Shown here: piece after piece, positions 50,313 through 62,106 of the stretch
Layout: every line of letters begins with the position of its first letter
Numbering within the stretch: position 1 is the stretch's first letter
Assembly (NCBI RefSeq): GCF_040183065.1
Contig: NC_091124.1
Coordinates: forward strand, 91,411,001-91,475,000
Direction of reading: 5' to 3'
Length of the DNA: 64,000 nt
Source: Periplaneta americana
Lineage: Eukaryota; Arthropoda; Insecta; Blattodea; Blattidae
Made by a program: the position numbers and the translations under genes
The notes under the pieces: generated by a model
Seen by the model: the letters and a program-made list of their open reading frames with translations, nothing else
Databases searched by the model: none
Told to the model about the DNA's origin: nothing

Positions 50313-52590
50313 ATGGTGTCTTGTTGTGTCCCTTTCTGCAAAGCGCACAGAGGAAAATTGAAATTCAGAAGATTATCATTTCATGAATTTCCATCTAATA
50401 GTGAGCTGCGGGAAAAGTGGTTAAAGGTTAAATATTATATCAAGAGAAGGTGACAAAAGAGGAAGTAAGTGGATTCCTTCTGATCGTTCATGTGTGTGTA
50501 GTTTACACTTCAAACAAGAAGATTTTAAAGAAGATACAAAATATAGGAAACTGAAAAATTTGCCGATACCAAGTATATTTCCTGGATATCCTTCATACAA
50601 GAAACCTTCTAACAAGAGGAAGAGAAGAGTCAGAAACTCAAGTTCATCATTCTCCGAGGAGAACAACGTCTCAAGATTGGCTGCACAATGTCAGGAGGAC
50701 ATTGAAGCCGAATATCGTGAGAAAGACATAGAAGCCGAAATTATAAAAGACAAGGCAGATGTAAACGTATGTTCCAGACATATGCTGTTCAAGTAAATAC
50801 TGTATGATTAAGTGAACTGGAATATCATAAAAAATTAAATAAAAATCTTCAAGCGAAAGTATACAGACTCGAAAACAAAATTGTGGAAATAGAGAAGGAA
50901 CTTCAAGAGGCGAAGGAAGAAATTAATAGCTATACTGAGAGAAAGTCAGTAAAAGGTAAAAGGTAAAGGTAGCCCTGTAATATGCCATTAAGGCACTTAG
51001 AGGACATGGAGGTATAGCCCATGGTTTCCATGACCTCGGCACTAGAATGAGGTGGTGTGGTCGGCACCACAGGAAAGACCTGTTAATCAATTTTATAGGA
51101 GGATGAGTGAACCTCAGGTCCGTTCTGAAAGTTTGGCAACAAGGAAAAATCCTGTCATCACCTGGGATCGAACCCCGGACCTTCTAGTCCGTAGCCAGTT
51201 GCTCTACCAACTGAGCTACCTGAGAGAAAGTCAGTAGATAACATAAAGGAATCAGCACATGATGGCTACAAAATGGCTGCATATTAATATACTGGATCAA
51301 ATTAGAAATTAAAAAAAAAATCGTCCAAAATGGTCCGAGCCAATTATTCGGTACTGCTTATGTTGGCGAATATCGCCTCCTAAAGGCTACGACTTTGGAA
51401 GAAATTTGAAATTAATACAAGCACCGTCGCGCAGCATATTAGATAGGTATATGGGCTCAACGGAAAATGGCGTTGGTGTTTCCCCTTTAATTAAACAGAC
51501 ACTTAAGTTAGAAGCCACAAAATTGAATGAAATTGAGAAAGTAGTTTCTCTTATATGCGATGAAATGGCAATAAAAGAAAGCTTGCTTTATAATAAAGAA
51601 AAGGGTAAAATTTTTGGTTTAGTCGAAGCTGAAGGAGTTTATGATAAAGAAATAGGAATAAATCCCGTCTTAGCCAACAAACTTCTGTGTTTAGTTATTC
51701 ATGGATTATCTACCAAGTACACAATACCGGCAGCATATTTCATGGTACGAAATTTGCAAGGAAATGATCTGCTCTTATTAGTTCAGCAAGTGTTGAAAGC
51801 TGTAAAGACTTGGATTTCATGTGCTTCGGCTTGTAACTGATAACCATAGAACTAATACTGCTATGTTTAAGGGTTTAGGCGGCGGAGATCTACAGCCTTG
51901 CGTAGTACACCCATGTAACTTGCAACATAATTTATATTTAAGTTTTGATTACTGTCGCATCATCAAAAACATCCGTTCACAGTTTCTAGACCAGGATATA
52001 GCAGACAGAGAAGGAATGATCAGTTCAAAATTCATCAAGGAAATATACAGGATACAAAAGGACTTAGCTGTGAAACTCATTCGATTTCTAATGAGGAAGC
52101 ATGTCGAACCCAGTTCCTTTGAGAAAATGAACGTTCTTTATGCTGTACAGACATTTTCATTGGAAGTTACAAGCACTTTGGACTAAATGAAGGACAATCA
52201 TATAGGCCTACGTCTGACATCTCGGGTAAATTTTTCAGAAGCAGGACCAACAATACGTTTCATGAAAAATGTGTACAAATTTTTTACTGTACACGACATA
52301 AGCGATAAATTATCTGTTTACAGTATTTTACTCGGCACTTCTTTTCGGGGACGGGGGAGAATTTTTTAATGAGCGCAAAATTTATCACACTTCAAATGGG
52401 CTTTTTATATATGGGGAAGTTACTTTCTGGCAATACTGAACTTAATAAAACAGTAGACCAAGTGTCCGTATAACAATTTCATGGATTGGAAGATACTGCG
52501 GGAAGATACCACATACTGTCGTTAATTCAAACCGTGATTTCCAATAATCTTGTAGCTCGGTTAAAGGAAGCATATATTTTTTCGTAAATA
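50313..52590 (+). pseudogene. P-element-like THAP transposase, disrupted
   Basis: Segments in order: THAP start MVSCCVPFCKAHRGKLKFRR (C5, C9), FP, W; one frameshift near 50430; CVCSLHFKQEDF (C-x2-H) and IPSIFPG, the AVPTIF-like box; a basic stretch KRKRR; coiled coil 50826-50945 (LEYHKKLNKNLQAKVYRLEN KIVEIEKEL); the SINE; then from about 51380 PPKGYDFGRNLKLIQAPSRS, VSLICDEMAIKESLLYN (first catalytic Asp), NLQGNDLL, and, after a frameshift, LVTDNHRTNTAMFKGLG (second Asp), FDYCRIIKNIRSQFLD, VHDISDKLSVYS, ending near 52590. Domain order equals P transposase/THAP9. At least three frameshifts plus the SINE make it inactive. Confidence 0.85.
50952..51220 (-). mobile_element. tRNA-derived SINE, fourth family, 16-bp TSD
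   Basis: The minus-strand head GGTAGCTCAGTTGGTAGAGC (A-box) and GGGGTTCGATCCC (B-box) is close to a real tRNA. 3' tail of ACCTTTT units. Exact 16-bp duplication TGAGAGAAAGTCAGTA at 50936-50951 and 51221-51236. It interrupts the coiled-coil region of the P-like transposase. Confidence 0.9.
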
Positions 52591-53016
52591 TGTTTAAACT
52601 TGTTGAAATATTTTATATAAGTTTCAAATATTATTTTTATTACGTTAATTGATTTTAATAATAATTTTAGTAAACGCCTAATGCAAGTATATGCCTACTT
52701 GTTTGGATGTAGTATCGCTTAGAAAAAAAAAAAGTTTTAATTTCAGTATTAATAGTATTACATATTAAGCATTGCGGAAGGATTCGGACACCCTGGGCCA
52801 TCGTTTCCATAAGCCCTTGTCTCTTCTGGTACCTAAGACTTCGTAATAATAGTTATTTTGGGGTACTTTGCATATACTGATAATGTTAATAGTGGTGGGC
52901 ACTACCTGCCACCTAGCGGCAAAATAACTTTTTTCAAGACTCGCTCATAAGCGTTGATTGAGCAGGCAGTGTAAACAGCCATAGGATGTGATCCAGCAGG
53001 CAGTGATCGAGAGTAA

Positions 53017-53525
53017 GGCCGTGTCTCAAAGCTCAAGTCCATACTACACACTAGTGACTAGCACTAGATGACTTGTAAACTACACACTAGGGAGCTTTGG
53101 ACATGTATGCTTGAAACATGGCCTTCTTCACAGATTATTGTTCTAAAAACCCATGACATCATGGTGCAGCACTGAATTAAGAGGGCAGTGTCCTAATGCA
53201 GTTTCATTACGACTTATGGAAAAGATAAGAGCTTAATATATTACAATAATGTTTAAAACATTGTACAGAAGGTACTAACAATGTCAGTGTTCATTATTTC
53301 ACTTCCAAAGCATCTTCAGATTTCATAACCCCAATTGTTAATGAGGTATCCATGTTTGTTTAGTGAACAAGTCATCAATCAAGCAAGCATTTTCGTTTAC
53401 TAGCTACTACGGACTTGATTGCTATGCACTACGTAGCTTTGGATCATAACTTCTGACGTCATGTCCGGCTATTTAGTCAACAATCTAGTTCACTTGAGCC
53501 GAAAATGTAGCTTTGAGACACAGCC
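53017..53525. mobile_element. PIF/Harbinger-type MITE
   Basis: Ends GGCCGTGTCTCAAAGCT and the inverse GGCTGTGTCTCAAAGCT with TAA at 53014-53016 and 53526-53528. 509 bp, non-coding. It sits a few bases beyond element D, inside element A; removing it restores A's GAGAGTAAGTCTCTG. Confidence 0.75.
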
Positions 53526-54377
53526 TAAGTCTCTGTGAGTCATGACAATTTCTGCCGCTAGGTTCGCCTCGCTGCCCTAAGAAATTATGAATAGTACCAT
53601 TACAAAGCATTGTGTATCGTGAAAATAGTTCGATTAATTGTGCATTACTGATTGAGTACGAATATTATAAATATGCCAAGCATATTACAGTGTTATTTGA
53701 AGTTTGTTCAGCTAAGTTATATTCGAAAATTGTCTGTGTTTTGCTATGTGAAGAACTCAGTACCAACAGGTCGTATCTTTATAGCTTGCTTTTTAAATTA
53801 CATATTGTCTGTCTTAGTTTTCCAATAAGCTGATTTTGTTTCCGAATTGTTCTAGTAATTTTTTTACGTTGTAATGTAATGGCTTTGGGAATTTGTTTAC
53901 TTTCAATTGAGCACTGTGTGGCTATAGTTTTTTTATGTGCTTCATAGATTTCTTCAATTGAAACATTTGCTTCATTGAAAGCTGATGTACTATGTTCAAC
54001 ATTGGGTTTATTTTTCTTAGCAGGATGGATGTTATCAAATACTCTACAATGATAATACTGGAAAGTTCACGGAAAAAGTGGCGAATGACTCACCAGTGCT
54101 ATCTAGCGGCAGGGATTTTAGGCAGATAGGATGACGTGACGAATGGCGCGTTGAACTGTGATATGAGCTTCGTTCTTCAACAAACACAAACTGTCCTAAG
54201 GATTATTCTCATTATAGTTCTAGCCTATCCAATGTCAGTTAAATGTGGAAATGTTTGTTCTATGTATTGTAAAAACTATGCCTAGCAAAATATGTTAGAT
54301 CTTTCTTCAGATTTCCAAAAGATAGAGATTGGGAGTATTCGTGTAAACACTAGTAGAATATTATTTTCCTGTTATAA

Positions 54378-54430
54378 GATGATGATGATGATTATATTAT
54401 TATTAGTATTATTATTACTATTATTATTAC

Positions 54431-54463
<33 letters not shown>

Positions 54464-54470
54464 TGTTTCT
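54378..54470. repeat. imperfect ATG/TTA trinucleotide microsatellite
   Basis: GATGATGATGATT followed by about 28 ATT-type units interrupted by ACT/GTT variants. The plus-strand frame with a poly-Leu run here is a by-product. Confidence 0.85.
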
Positions 54471-57255
54471 ACTACCGGTACTACAGTTATTTGCGTTTGT
54501 CTTTTAGGTGTGCCAAGCTCATATAGACAGACGGTATGTAATGAGGTTTAATAGGACGCCTCAGCTACTATCGCTATTTGCGTCCTTATCTAAACCTCTT
54601 TAAAAAATAAAACACAAACAATATCATAAGCAAAATGCGAGCACTAACTATAAATGCTGTCAACAGTTCTAGACGAAGCGTTTAAAATGAGAGAGATAGA
54701 ATATATTACGTACAAAAATCACAAAATATTTTCAGATCACTTTTGATTATCGGACTTCAGTAACCATAATTCGAAACATTAGGAGTAAGTAAAAATAGAG
54801 TGTAATAAATTGGAAAAGTATACCGAAGTTTCAAATCAGTCGTAGGGCTGTTAATTTTTAATACTCTCTTTTTAATAAGAGAATGAAGATAATAGATTTT
54901 TCTTCACTGAATTTAACAGCTCCTTCTTCCGAAAATATGAGTCAAAATCAAAGCATAATGAAAGAATCGCGAATGTCCCAAATAAACATATTAGATCTTG
55001 CATCGAGGAAGCTACGGGGTTTCTTATATTAGACAGAAACGACAAACCATACTCCTCCATCGTATAATTAGATAGTGCATTAGCAATGACATATTCTCTG
55101 TGTTAACTGAAACAGTTACTAAACTGCATAAATCTACTTTAAATTGTTCATATAAAACACAATTTCTTTATAGTTTCTCCGTATAAAAACTTGAAAGTCT
55201 TTACTTTTTTAAATCCAAATAGTGTGACTTGAGATGCGTAACAAAAATGTGTATTGTTGATTTTGTAAAGAAAGTGGACTCATGTTTTTTCATAATAAGT
55301 GATTCAGGTAGTTATTCGGAAAAATAATTTGCCTAGTCCTACATTTTAAAGTCATTCTTAATATTTCACTAAATTAAGATCTTTTTTTACGATGCAAGAA
55401 ATCCTAAAAAATAAAAAATGGCTCAAGTGGAAATGACAGCTCTGAACACAGCATGTCCAAATGCCGATTTAATTAAATTGTTCAAGATGATGAATGCATT
55501 ACTCACAAGTGTACTTAAAAAGAAGGAAATGTGGAAACGATATTCCAGTTACGATAAAAATTTTGCCGCAACATTCCATTACTGTTCACCTCAAGGCTAA
55601 AGATTTCTAAGAATAAAATTATGTTTACCAACAGTTAGATCTCTCAAAAATTGACTTCATGAATTTGGTATAGGCCCGGTATAAATCGTACCATTCTACA
55701 ATTAATTATTAAAAATAAAATCCGATATTCTACCACTGAGTGAAAAAGTTGTAACTATTATTGTTGAAGATAAAAGGTATTTGAAGGAAAACAACTTATA
55801 ACTTAATGCTAAAACAGACACTTTCAGAGATTCATTGAATTAGGTATAGATAGGCCTAATATACTTCAACCGACGTAAAAATTTCAGAAGTACCATTTGC
55901 AAATCAAGCACTGGTTTTCATTATTCCGAGGAGTACGTATAATTTATTTTCTATCGAAAGGTACCATGTCTGGAGAGATTTTAAAATCACATCTGCTTGA
56001 TGTAAAAATAAAATACAAATTACAGGCTTCATCCCTAAAGCAGCAACTGTGCCAGTATCTTCACTAACAAACATTTCAATGTGCTAATAAATTGTTACAT
56101 CAAAAATAAAATGGATAATCATGAGCCTAGGAGCGAAATACGCGATGTATGAAAGTTTCTAAAGTCATGCACAACTAAATCATTTGAAAATACGAGAACT
56201 GTCTCATTTCATTTCTATTCCAATAACTTTGTAACTTCTTATTAATTAAAAATGTTATGAACCCTGTGACTCTAAATAAAACTATTGATTTGCATTTTTG
56301 ATTGACTTCAAATGCACACCTCTCAGTTTTTCCTCACGTAACCTAGCACGCCGCCAGGAGTGTATAAACAATTCAAGCCGCTAGCAGCACAGTCACTTTT
56401 CGCCGCCGCTTGCAAAGCTAAACAGGTAAGCTTTCCAGTATTATTGTTATAGAGTATTTGATGTTATTCACCACTTCTGTTATCCTTCTTTTGTTGCGTC
56501 TACTTATGTTTGAAACATTTTGTTTATGTTTTGGAAAATCATCAAAGACGGATGGTACCACATTAGGAAGCAAACGTTTTAATGTTGCGGTCTGAAGTGG
56601 TTCCCTCGTAATGCCAATTCCGCCGCTCGGAGCGCTGTTCTGCCCTAAATATTCATAGCAGAATACTTAAATGACATTAACATTTGGGACATTTAAAGGA
56701 CTCACCATTGCTTATTAAATGCTTCGTACAATATTTTATGGACAATAAACGTAATTTCCAAACTTCTACTCCTAAATTATATTACAATAAAATGCTGTCA
56801 TTCTTGATATTAAAACATATTACATATAAACTGAGGAACTGTCTGCTCTGTACTTCAGTTCATAAACCAAACATTTCCGGAAATAAATTACATCTTACAT
56901 ATACGCACTATAGCCTACCCTTTTCACCTAATATTATTATTATTGTTATTAAATAAAATAATGCAACTAATTAAGATACTGCATTATCTTTAATTTCCTT
57001 GAATTCATAATTAAGCATTTGCAAGAAGGCCTAACTTTTCCCTCTCTTTAAAAAAAAAATACGAACGTCACAATAACTGAGAAGTATAATTATTGCGCGA
57101 TTTTTTCTTGCAGTGGTGAAAACATTTCTATAGGCCTACTGATTAATCTATTAAGCATAGTAATAGTAAACGCTGTAATATTTTCGTGCGTGTAAATATA
57201 TTTTGAATTAGCATTTATTAAATTAGGAAGTTAGCCTGTAATTTGAGTGATTGAA

Positions 57256-57477
57256 ATGGTTTATTGCTGTGTGCTATTGTGCAAATCGAACCAGAATAAA
57301 GAATGTGATTTTTCGTTTCATTGTTTTCCACAAGATAAAGGACTAAGAAAGAAGTGGTGTGTAGCCATTTCTCGCGAAGGGGACAAACCAAGGACTCTTT
57401 GGACGCCAAACAAGAAATCGCGTGTCTGCAGTAGACATTTCAAAGAAGCTGATTTTAGCATTAGCAGACTCGTTTTT
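57256..57477 (+). pseudogene. THAP domain of element A, truncated
   Basis: MVYCCVLLCKSNQNKECDFS FHCFPQDKGLRKKWCVAISR then EGDKPRTLWTPNKKSRVCSR HFKEADF. A complete THAP C2CH signature: C5, C10, W, and C-x2-H (CSRH), with FP in place. The frame then runs into the right inverted repeat, so the AVPTIF box, coiled coil and catalytic domain are missing. EGDKPRTLW and EGDKRGSKW in element D mark the two as relatives. It could still encode a small DNA-binding repressor-like protein of about 91 aa. Confidence 0.7.
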
Positions 57478-57525
57478 CAAGCGCTATGTGCCAGCTTGTG
57501 TAATGTCGTAAGCAACGAGTAGAAC

Positions 57526-58300
57526 ACACACACACGCGCTAATACTCTTTGTAGTAACATAAATTGCACTGCTACATCGTTATCAATCGTCGCAGTCTCC
57601 ATTTTGTTCTTAATTGTGCCAATTCACCAAACAAAAGGCTGTTTTTATTAGATTATTTATAAATATTCATTTTTATTGAGCATGTATTTAACAATTATTT
57701 CAACATCCTACCTTAAAATACTTTCTCTTGCTCCCTTGCTCTGGGTATTTGCCCATTTTAGCCCATTATAAACTAGAGCCTGTGAATATTACATAACTAG
57801 ATTAGGTCACATACTACAACGTTAAAAATAAATTAGAATTATCAAGATCCTGGGTACATCAGGTAGGCCTAATTTATTGAGTTACCGAACACGTGAAAAA
57901 GCTGGAAGTTGTCTTCTTGAAATTAATGAAGATCATGATTTTCGGAGGAAAAGGAATAATCTAAAGGAAATTAATTTTTATATTAAAATGGATCCACCTT
58001 ATGCCACCAGATAACGCACATCAACACAAGACACGAGTTATTGCACGATTTTGCCTATCACAGAAAAGTGGAATTGATAATGCTTTCTCATACATTCAAG
58101 AAAACAGCTGATTAAATAATACATAACACTTCACATGGGTATAAATGATTTATTTATTTGTGAAACTAGTAGATGCACTTCTTCTTTATTCGCGTTGAAT
58201 TGATTATAGCATTAATTTTCTGTAAACAGCTGAGCTGACAAGTTGAAAGTACGTATATGACGCGCTATCCAGTATTGCCAACACATAAATTGTATCCCTT
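57526..58300. other. no gene recognised
   Basis: Flank to the right of element A, starting with an ACACACAC run. No ORF with a known motif and no repeat beyond scattered short words. Confidence 0.35.
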
Positions 58301-58556
58301 AGACGGTGCGTGTTTCTGTGATGGATTCCAAGGTGGCTGCGCGGATGGGTCGCCTGCGTGGTCACTCACCATTAATAATGCACTCTGGTGGCTTCGTGGA
58401 TGGCTAGCTTGCTGGATGTCGAGGGTAGGTTCCTTGCATAGACTTACTAAATAGGTTCCTTGATATTTTTCCTGCGTGCTTCTGTGTTGGTTCAGTGTCA
58501 CCAAAATAGTTGTTCTCCAACTAAATCTTTTTTTTTAATGTATTTCTTAGTTTCTA

Positions 58557-60442
58557 CTTACTTTTAAGGAACCCGAAGGTTCATTGCCGCCCTCACATAA
58601 GCCCGCCAGCGGTCCCTATCCTGTGCAAGATTAATCCAGTCTCTATCATCATACCCCACCTCCCTCAAATCCATTTTAATATTATCCTCCCATCATATTA
58701 TCTCGGCCTCCCTAAAGGTCTTTTTCCCTCCGGTCTCACAACTAACACTCTATATGCATTTCTGGATTCGCCCATACGTGCTACATGCCCTGCCCATCTC
58801 AAACGTCTGGATTTAATGCTCCTAATTATGTCAGGTGAAGAATACAATGCGTGCAGTTCTGTGTTGTGCAACTTTCTCCATTCTCCTGTAACTTCATCCC
58901 GCTTAGCCCCAAATATTTTCCTTAGCACCTTATTCTCAAACACCCTGAACCTATGTTCCTCTCTCAGAGTGAGAGTCCAAGTTTCACTACCATACAGAAG
59001 AACTTTCAGATTTTTGGACAGCAGACTGGATGATAAGAGCTTCTCAACCGAATAATAACACGCATTTCCCATATTTATTCTGCGTTTAATTTCCTCCCGA
59101 GTATCATTTATAATTTTACTGTTGCTCCAAGATATTTGAATTTTTCCACCTCTTCGAAGGATAAATCTCCAATTTTTATATTTCCATTTCGTACAATATT
59201 CTGGTCACGAGACATAATCATATACTTTGTCTTTTCGGGATTTACTTCCAAACCGATCGCTATACTTGCTTCAAGTAAAATTTCCATGTTTTCCCTAATC
59301 GTTTGTGTATTTTCTCCTAACATATTCACGTCATCCGCATAGACAAGAAGCTGATGTAACCCGTTCAATTCCAAACCCTGCCTGTTATCCTGAACTTTCC
59401 TAATGGCATATTCTAGAGCGAAGTTAAAAAGTAAAGGTGATAGTGCATCTCCCTGCTTTAGCCCGCAGTGAATTGGAAAAGCATCAGATAGAAACTGACC
59501 TATACGGACTCTGCTGTATGTTTCACTGAGACACATTTTAATTAATCGAACTAGTTTCCTGGGAATACCAAATTCAATAAGAATATCATATAATACTTCC
59601 CTCTTAACCGAGTCATAAGCCTTTTTGAAATCTATGAATAACTGATGTACTGTACCCTTATACTCCCATTTTTCTCCATTATCTGTCGAATACAAAAAAT
59701 CTGATCAATAGTCGATCTATTACGCCGAAAACCGTATTGATGATCCCCAATAATTTCATCTACGTACGGAGTTAATCTTCTCAAAAGAATATTGGACAAA
59801 ATTTTGTACGACGTCAACAAAAGTGATATTCCTCGAAAGTTACCACTGTTGGTTTTGTCCCCCTTTTTAAAAATAGGTGCAATTATGGACTCCTTCCATT
59901 GTTCTGGTACAATTTCCTTTTCCCAAATAGCAAGTACAAGTTTATAAATTTCGCTATATAATGCACTCCCACCCTCTTGTATTAATTCTGCTGGAATTTG
60001 ATCGATACCTGGAGACTTGTACTTTTTCAGATTTTCTATCGCTATTTCGACTTCTGAAAGCGTGGGTTCGGGTATAAATGGCTCAGCAGTTTGTATTTCA
60101 ATTTCGTCCCGATCATTTCTATTTGGCCTATGTACATTTAGTAATTGTGCAAAATAGTTTTTCCATCTGTTTAGGATTGATGGAGAGTCTGCAAGCAAGT
60201 CACCATTCTCATCCTTGATCACGTTTACCCTTGGCTGATATCCGTTCTTAAATTCCTTTATACCCTTATATAAATCTCGAATGTTTTTATTCTTACTATT
60301 TGTTTCTACCTCATTCAGTTTTTCCTTCAAGTAACCTCTCTTTTTATTCCTAAGTGTACGACTTGCTTCCCGTCTTTCATTGAAATAATTATCTCTCTTC
60401 TCCTCAACTGGATCCTGTAAGAATTTCAATTTTGCCTGTTTC
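58557..60442 (-). mobile_element. 5'-truncated LINE with reverse transcriptase, 15-bp TSD
   Basis: Minus strand: a 270-codon frame (60444-59632) with linker and RT fingers ([52 protein letters not shown]). A frameshift near an A-run at about 59670. Then 59695-59108 with the palm ([41 protein letters not shown]). A second shift near 59110, then 59072-58560 (LYGSETWTLTLREEHRFRVF, RRLRWAGHVARMGE, DLREVGYDDRDWINLAQDRD…NLRVP stop). Exact duplication ATTTCTTAGTTTCTA at 58542-58556 and 60443-60457. The 5' ORF part with the endonuclease is missing. RT residues including YADD are kept. Confidence 0.92.
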
Positions 60443-60457
60443 ATTTCTTAGTTTCTA

Positions 60458-60678
60458 AGGATAGAATAATCAAATATAGAATTTTAGTTGTTTTAAACTT
60501 CTTGTTTAATTGCTTTGTTGCAACATTTACTATTTTTAATGTAAAATGTTAGTTGTTTTCCACTTATGGTTAGTTTCTTATTTATCATGAGTGTTGTCTA
60601 CACTGTTCTGGGACCTTGGAAGCGAGAAAATAACAGTGTGGATCAACCTCGGGAACGTTGCAGAAGCTACTATTTTAA
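60458..60678. other. spacer between LINE and TTAA element
   Basis: AT-rich, no ORF or repeat recognised. Confidence 0.4.
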
Positions 60679-61561
60679 GGGGAGAGGATGGTATTATTGA
60701 TGAAAAATTACTAAAAAAAAAAAAAAAAATTCTTTAAAATACTCTGTGATATTTGTGGATCGCCATTTTTAAACTTCCTACATTATGGATTTTTAAATCA
60801 TACGCCCACTTTTATTGTTGTTTCCGGTAAATTAAATTTTCAAAAAAATTGTTTTTTTCTATAAAATACCCTTTGATATGTGTGGAATACATTGCATAAC
60901 ATTTTGTGGGTATTTGTGCACTTATCGGATGTTGAGACGTCATTTTTAAACTTCCTGCGCTATGGATTTTAAATCACACGCCCGCTTTTATTGGTTTCCA
61001 GCAAAGAGTTTGTAATATATAAGTATTACAAACTCTTTGGTTTCCAGTAACTTCATTTTTTTTTGCTACATTGCCAGACAAAATGAATATAATTTCTGAA
61101 CTATTAAAGATACTTGCATGATATTTAGAACACACATTCTTTAGACTATTAGGAAACTTTTCTCTGTAACAGAATTTTGTTAATTGATTTCATTTAAAAA
61201 ATACGTGCGTTTGTTTGCAAGAAAGGAAATCAGAAAATTGTTAATAAATTTTAATTGTTTATTTTACAAACGTAGGGACTAATATCAAAATTCTATTACA
61301 GACAGTTTGTAGAACATACTTTTGCAAATAGATTGCAAAAACTGTTTGAATCTATATTTAAAAACGGTTTAGATATATCGGTTTTAGTACAATCCTGCAT
61401 TGGGTATATTTTTTTTCAAATTTGGGCCCCAAATAATTTTTTTTTTTTTTCAAAATATTTTTATTAGGTTGAATTGCCACAGCTATGAGGTCTCTACATA
61501 CAAAAAATTAATAATTTACACCAAACAGGAAACAAGTTTTGAAAAATACCATCCTCTCCCC
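60679..61561. mobile_element. TTAA-flanked element with inverted repeats (piggyBac-like target)
   Basis: Ends GGGGAGAGGATGGTATT and the inverse, 17 bp matching, flanked by TTAA at 60675-60678 and 61562-61565. TTAA duplication is typical of piggyBac and Kolobok types. 883 bp, non-coding. It holds an internal direct repeat (60763-60830 and 60943-61000, words TTTTTAAACTTCCT, CTATGGATTTT, ACGCCC-CTTTTATTG) and the 38-bp micro-insertion at 61002. Confidence 0.65.
61002..61039. mobile_element. 38-bp palindromic micro-insertion, 8-bp TSD
   Basis: CAAAGAGTTTGTAATA and its perfect inverse TATTACAAACTCTTTG with 6 bases between. The exact duplication GTTTCCAG lies at 60994-61001 and 61040-61047. The upstream unit of the local direct repeat has a single GTTTCCGG (60820-60827) at the same position, giving an empty site. 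The length of the duplication fits hAT or P. Confidence 0.85.
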
Positions 61562-61895
61562 TTAAGAGAGCAAGTCGAAAATTTTGATTATGAATTCCTA
61601 CGGTTGGACCAAAGATCAAGTCAGAACTTTAATTGAGGCGTACAGAAAAGAAACATGTTTATATGCTATACAAACAGCATTGTTAAGACACCTTGGCCCG
61701 TATTTCTACGCAGTAACCATTTTCGGCTCCACATTCTACTCTTTTTAATTTGATCCGTCTCCTCAGCGTTCAAAGCTAGCAAAACAGCAAAGGCTGCTAA
61801 ACGTCTTCTTCGTATAGCTTCACATACAGTTTCCATATTTGATGTTTACAAATCGTACCGCGCCAGCATCTCCAACTTCCAAACTGGGATCCAGC

Positions 61896-61925
61896 CAAAG
61901 AGTTTGTAATACTTCAAACTCTTTG
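61896..61925. mobile_element. 30-bp palindromic micro-insertion, 8-bp TSD
   Basis: CAAAGAGTTTGTAATACTT then CAAACTCTTTG: the same left 16 bp as the 61002 element and the same right 11 bp, with a shorter centre. Exact duplication GATCCAGC at 61888-61895 and 61926-61933. It lies in the GC-rich right end of the inverted repeat pair 58308-62055. Confidence 0.85.
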
Positions 61926-62106
61926 GATCCAGCATGCAAGGCAGCTCGCTCCGTGTGAACGAAAACCATCACCGCAGCCACCACGGAACCCAGCACCGTA
62001 GTCACCACGGCACCCAGCCTGCTAGCCACCTTGGAATCCATCACAGAAACACGCACCATCTGAACCAGGCTTTAGTTTAACACCTGGAAATCCGTCAAAA
62101 TTAAAA

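Larger units (their letters stand above)
49972..53005 (+). mobile_element. element D: P-like transposon with THAP and RNase-H segments
   Basis: Ends CACTGCCTGCTGGATCACAT (49972) and the same sequence inverted (to 53005); about 30 bp match with one difference, close to the 31-bp repeats of Drosophila P, and similarity fades over about 48 bp. Exact 8-bp duplication ATCGAGAG at 49964-49971 and 53006-53013. 3034 bp including a SINE. Inserted exactly at the junction of B with A, reusing B's target sequence. Confidence 0.9.
58308..62055. repeat. inverted repeat pair, possible ends of a 3.7-kb element
   Basis: GGTGCGTGTTTCTGTGATGG ATTCCAAGGTGGCT occurs at 58308-58341 and, inverted, at about 62022-62055. 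Inside each copy follows a GC-rich stretch of GTGGCT/GCTGGGT-type words. No flanking duplication was found. Between them lie the LINE 58557-60442 and the TTAA element 60679-61561, both younger. Confidence 0.5.

Noticed and set aside
51140-51220. tRNA gene on the minus strand
   Set aside because: A and B boxes are excellent, but the sequence continues into a SINE body and tail bounded by a 16-bp duplication, so it is a SINE head.
54292-54507. Leu-rich ORF resembling a membrane protein
   Set aside because: It is the translation of a TTA microsatellite.
58265-58504. ORFs on both strands at 58257-58504
   Set aside because: They arise from the GC-rich inverted repeat end, which also gives frames at 61820-62059; no domain.
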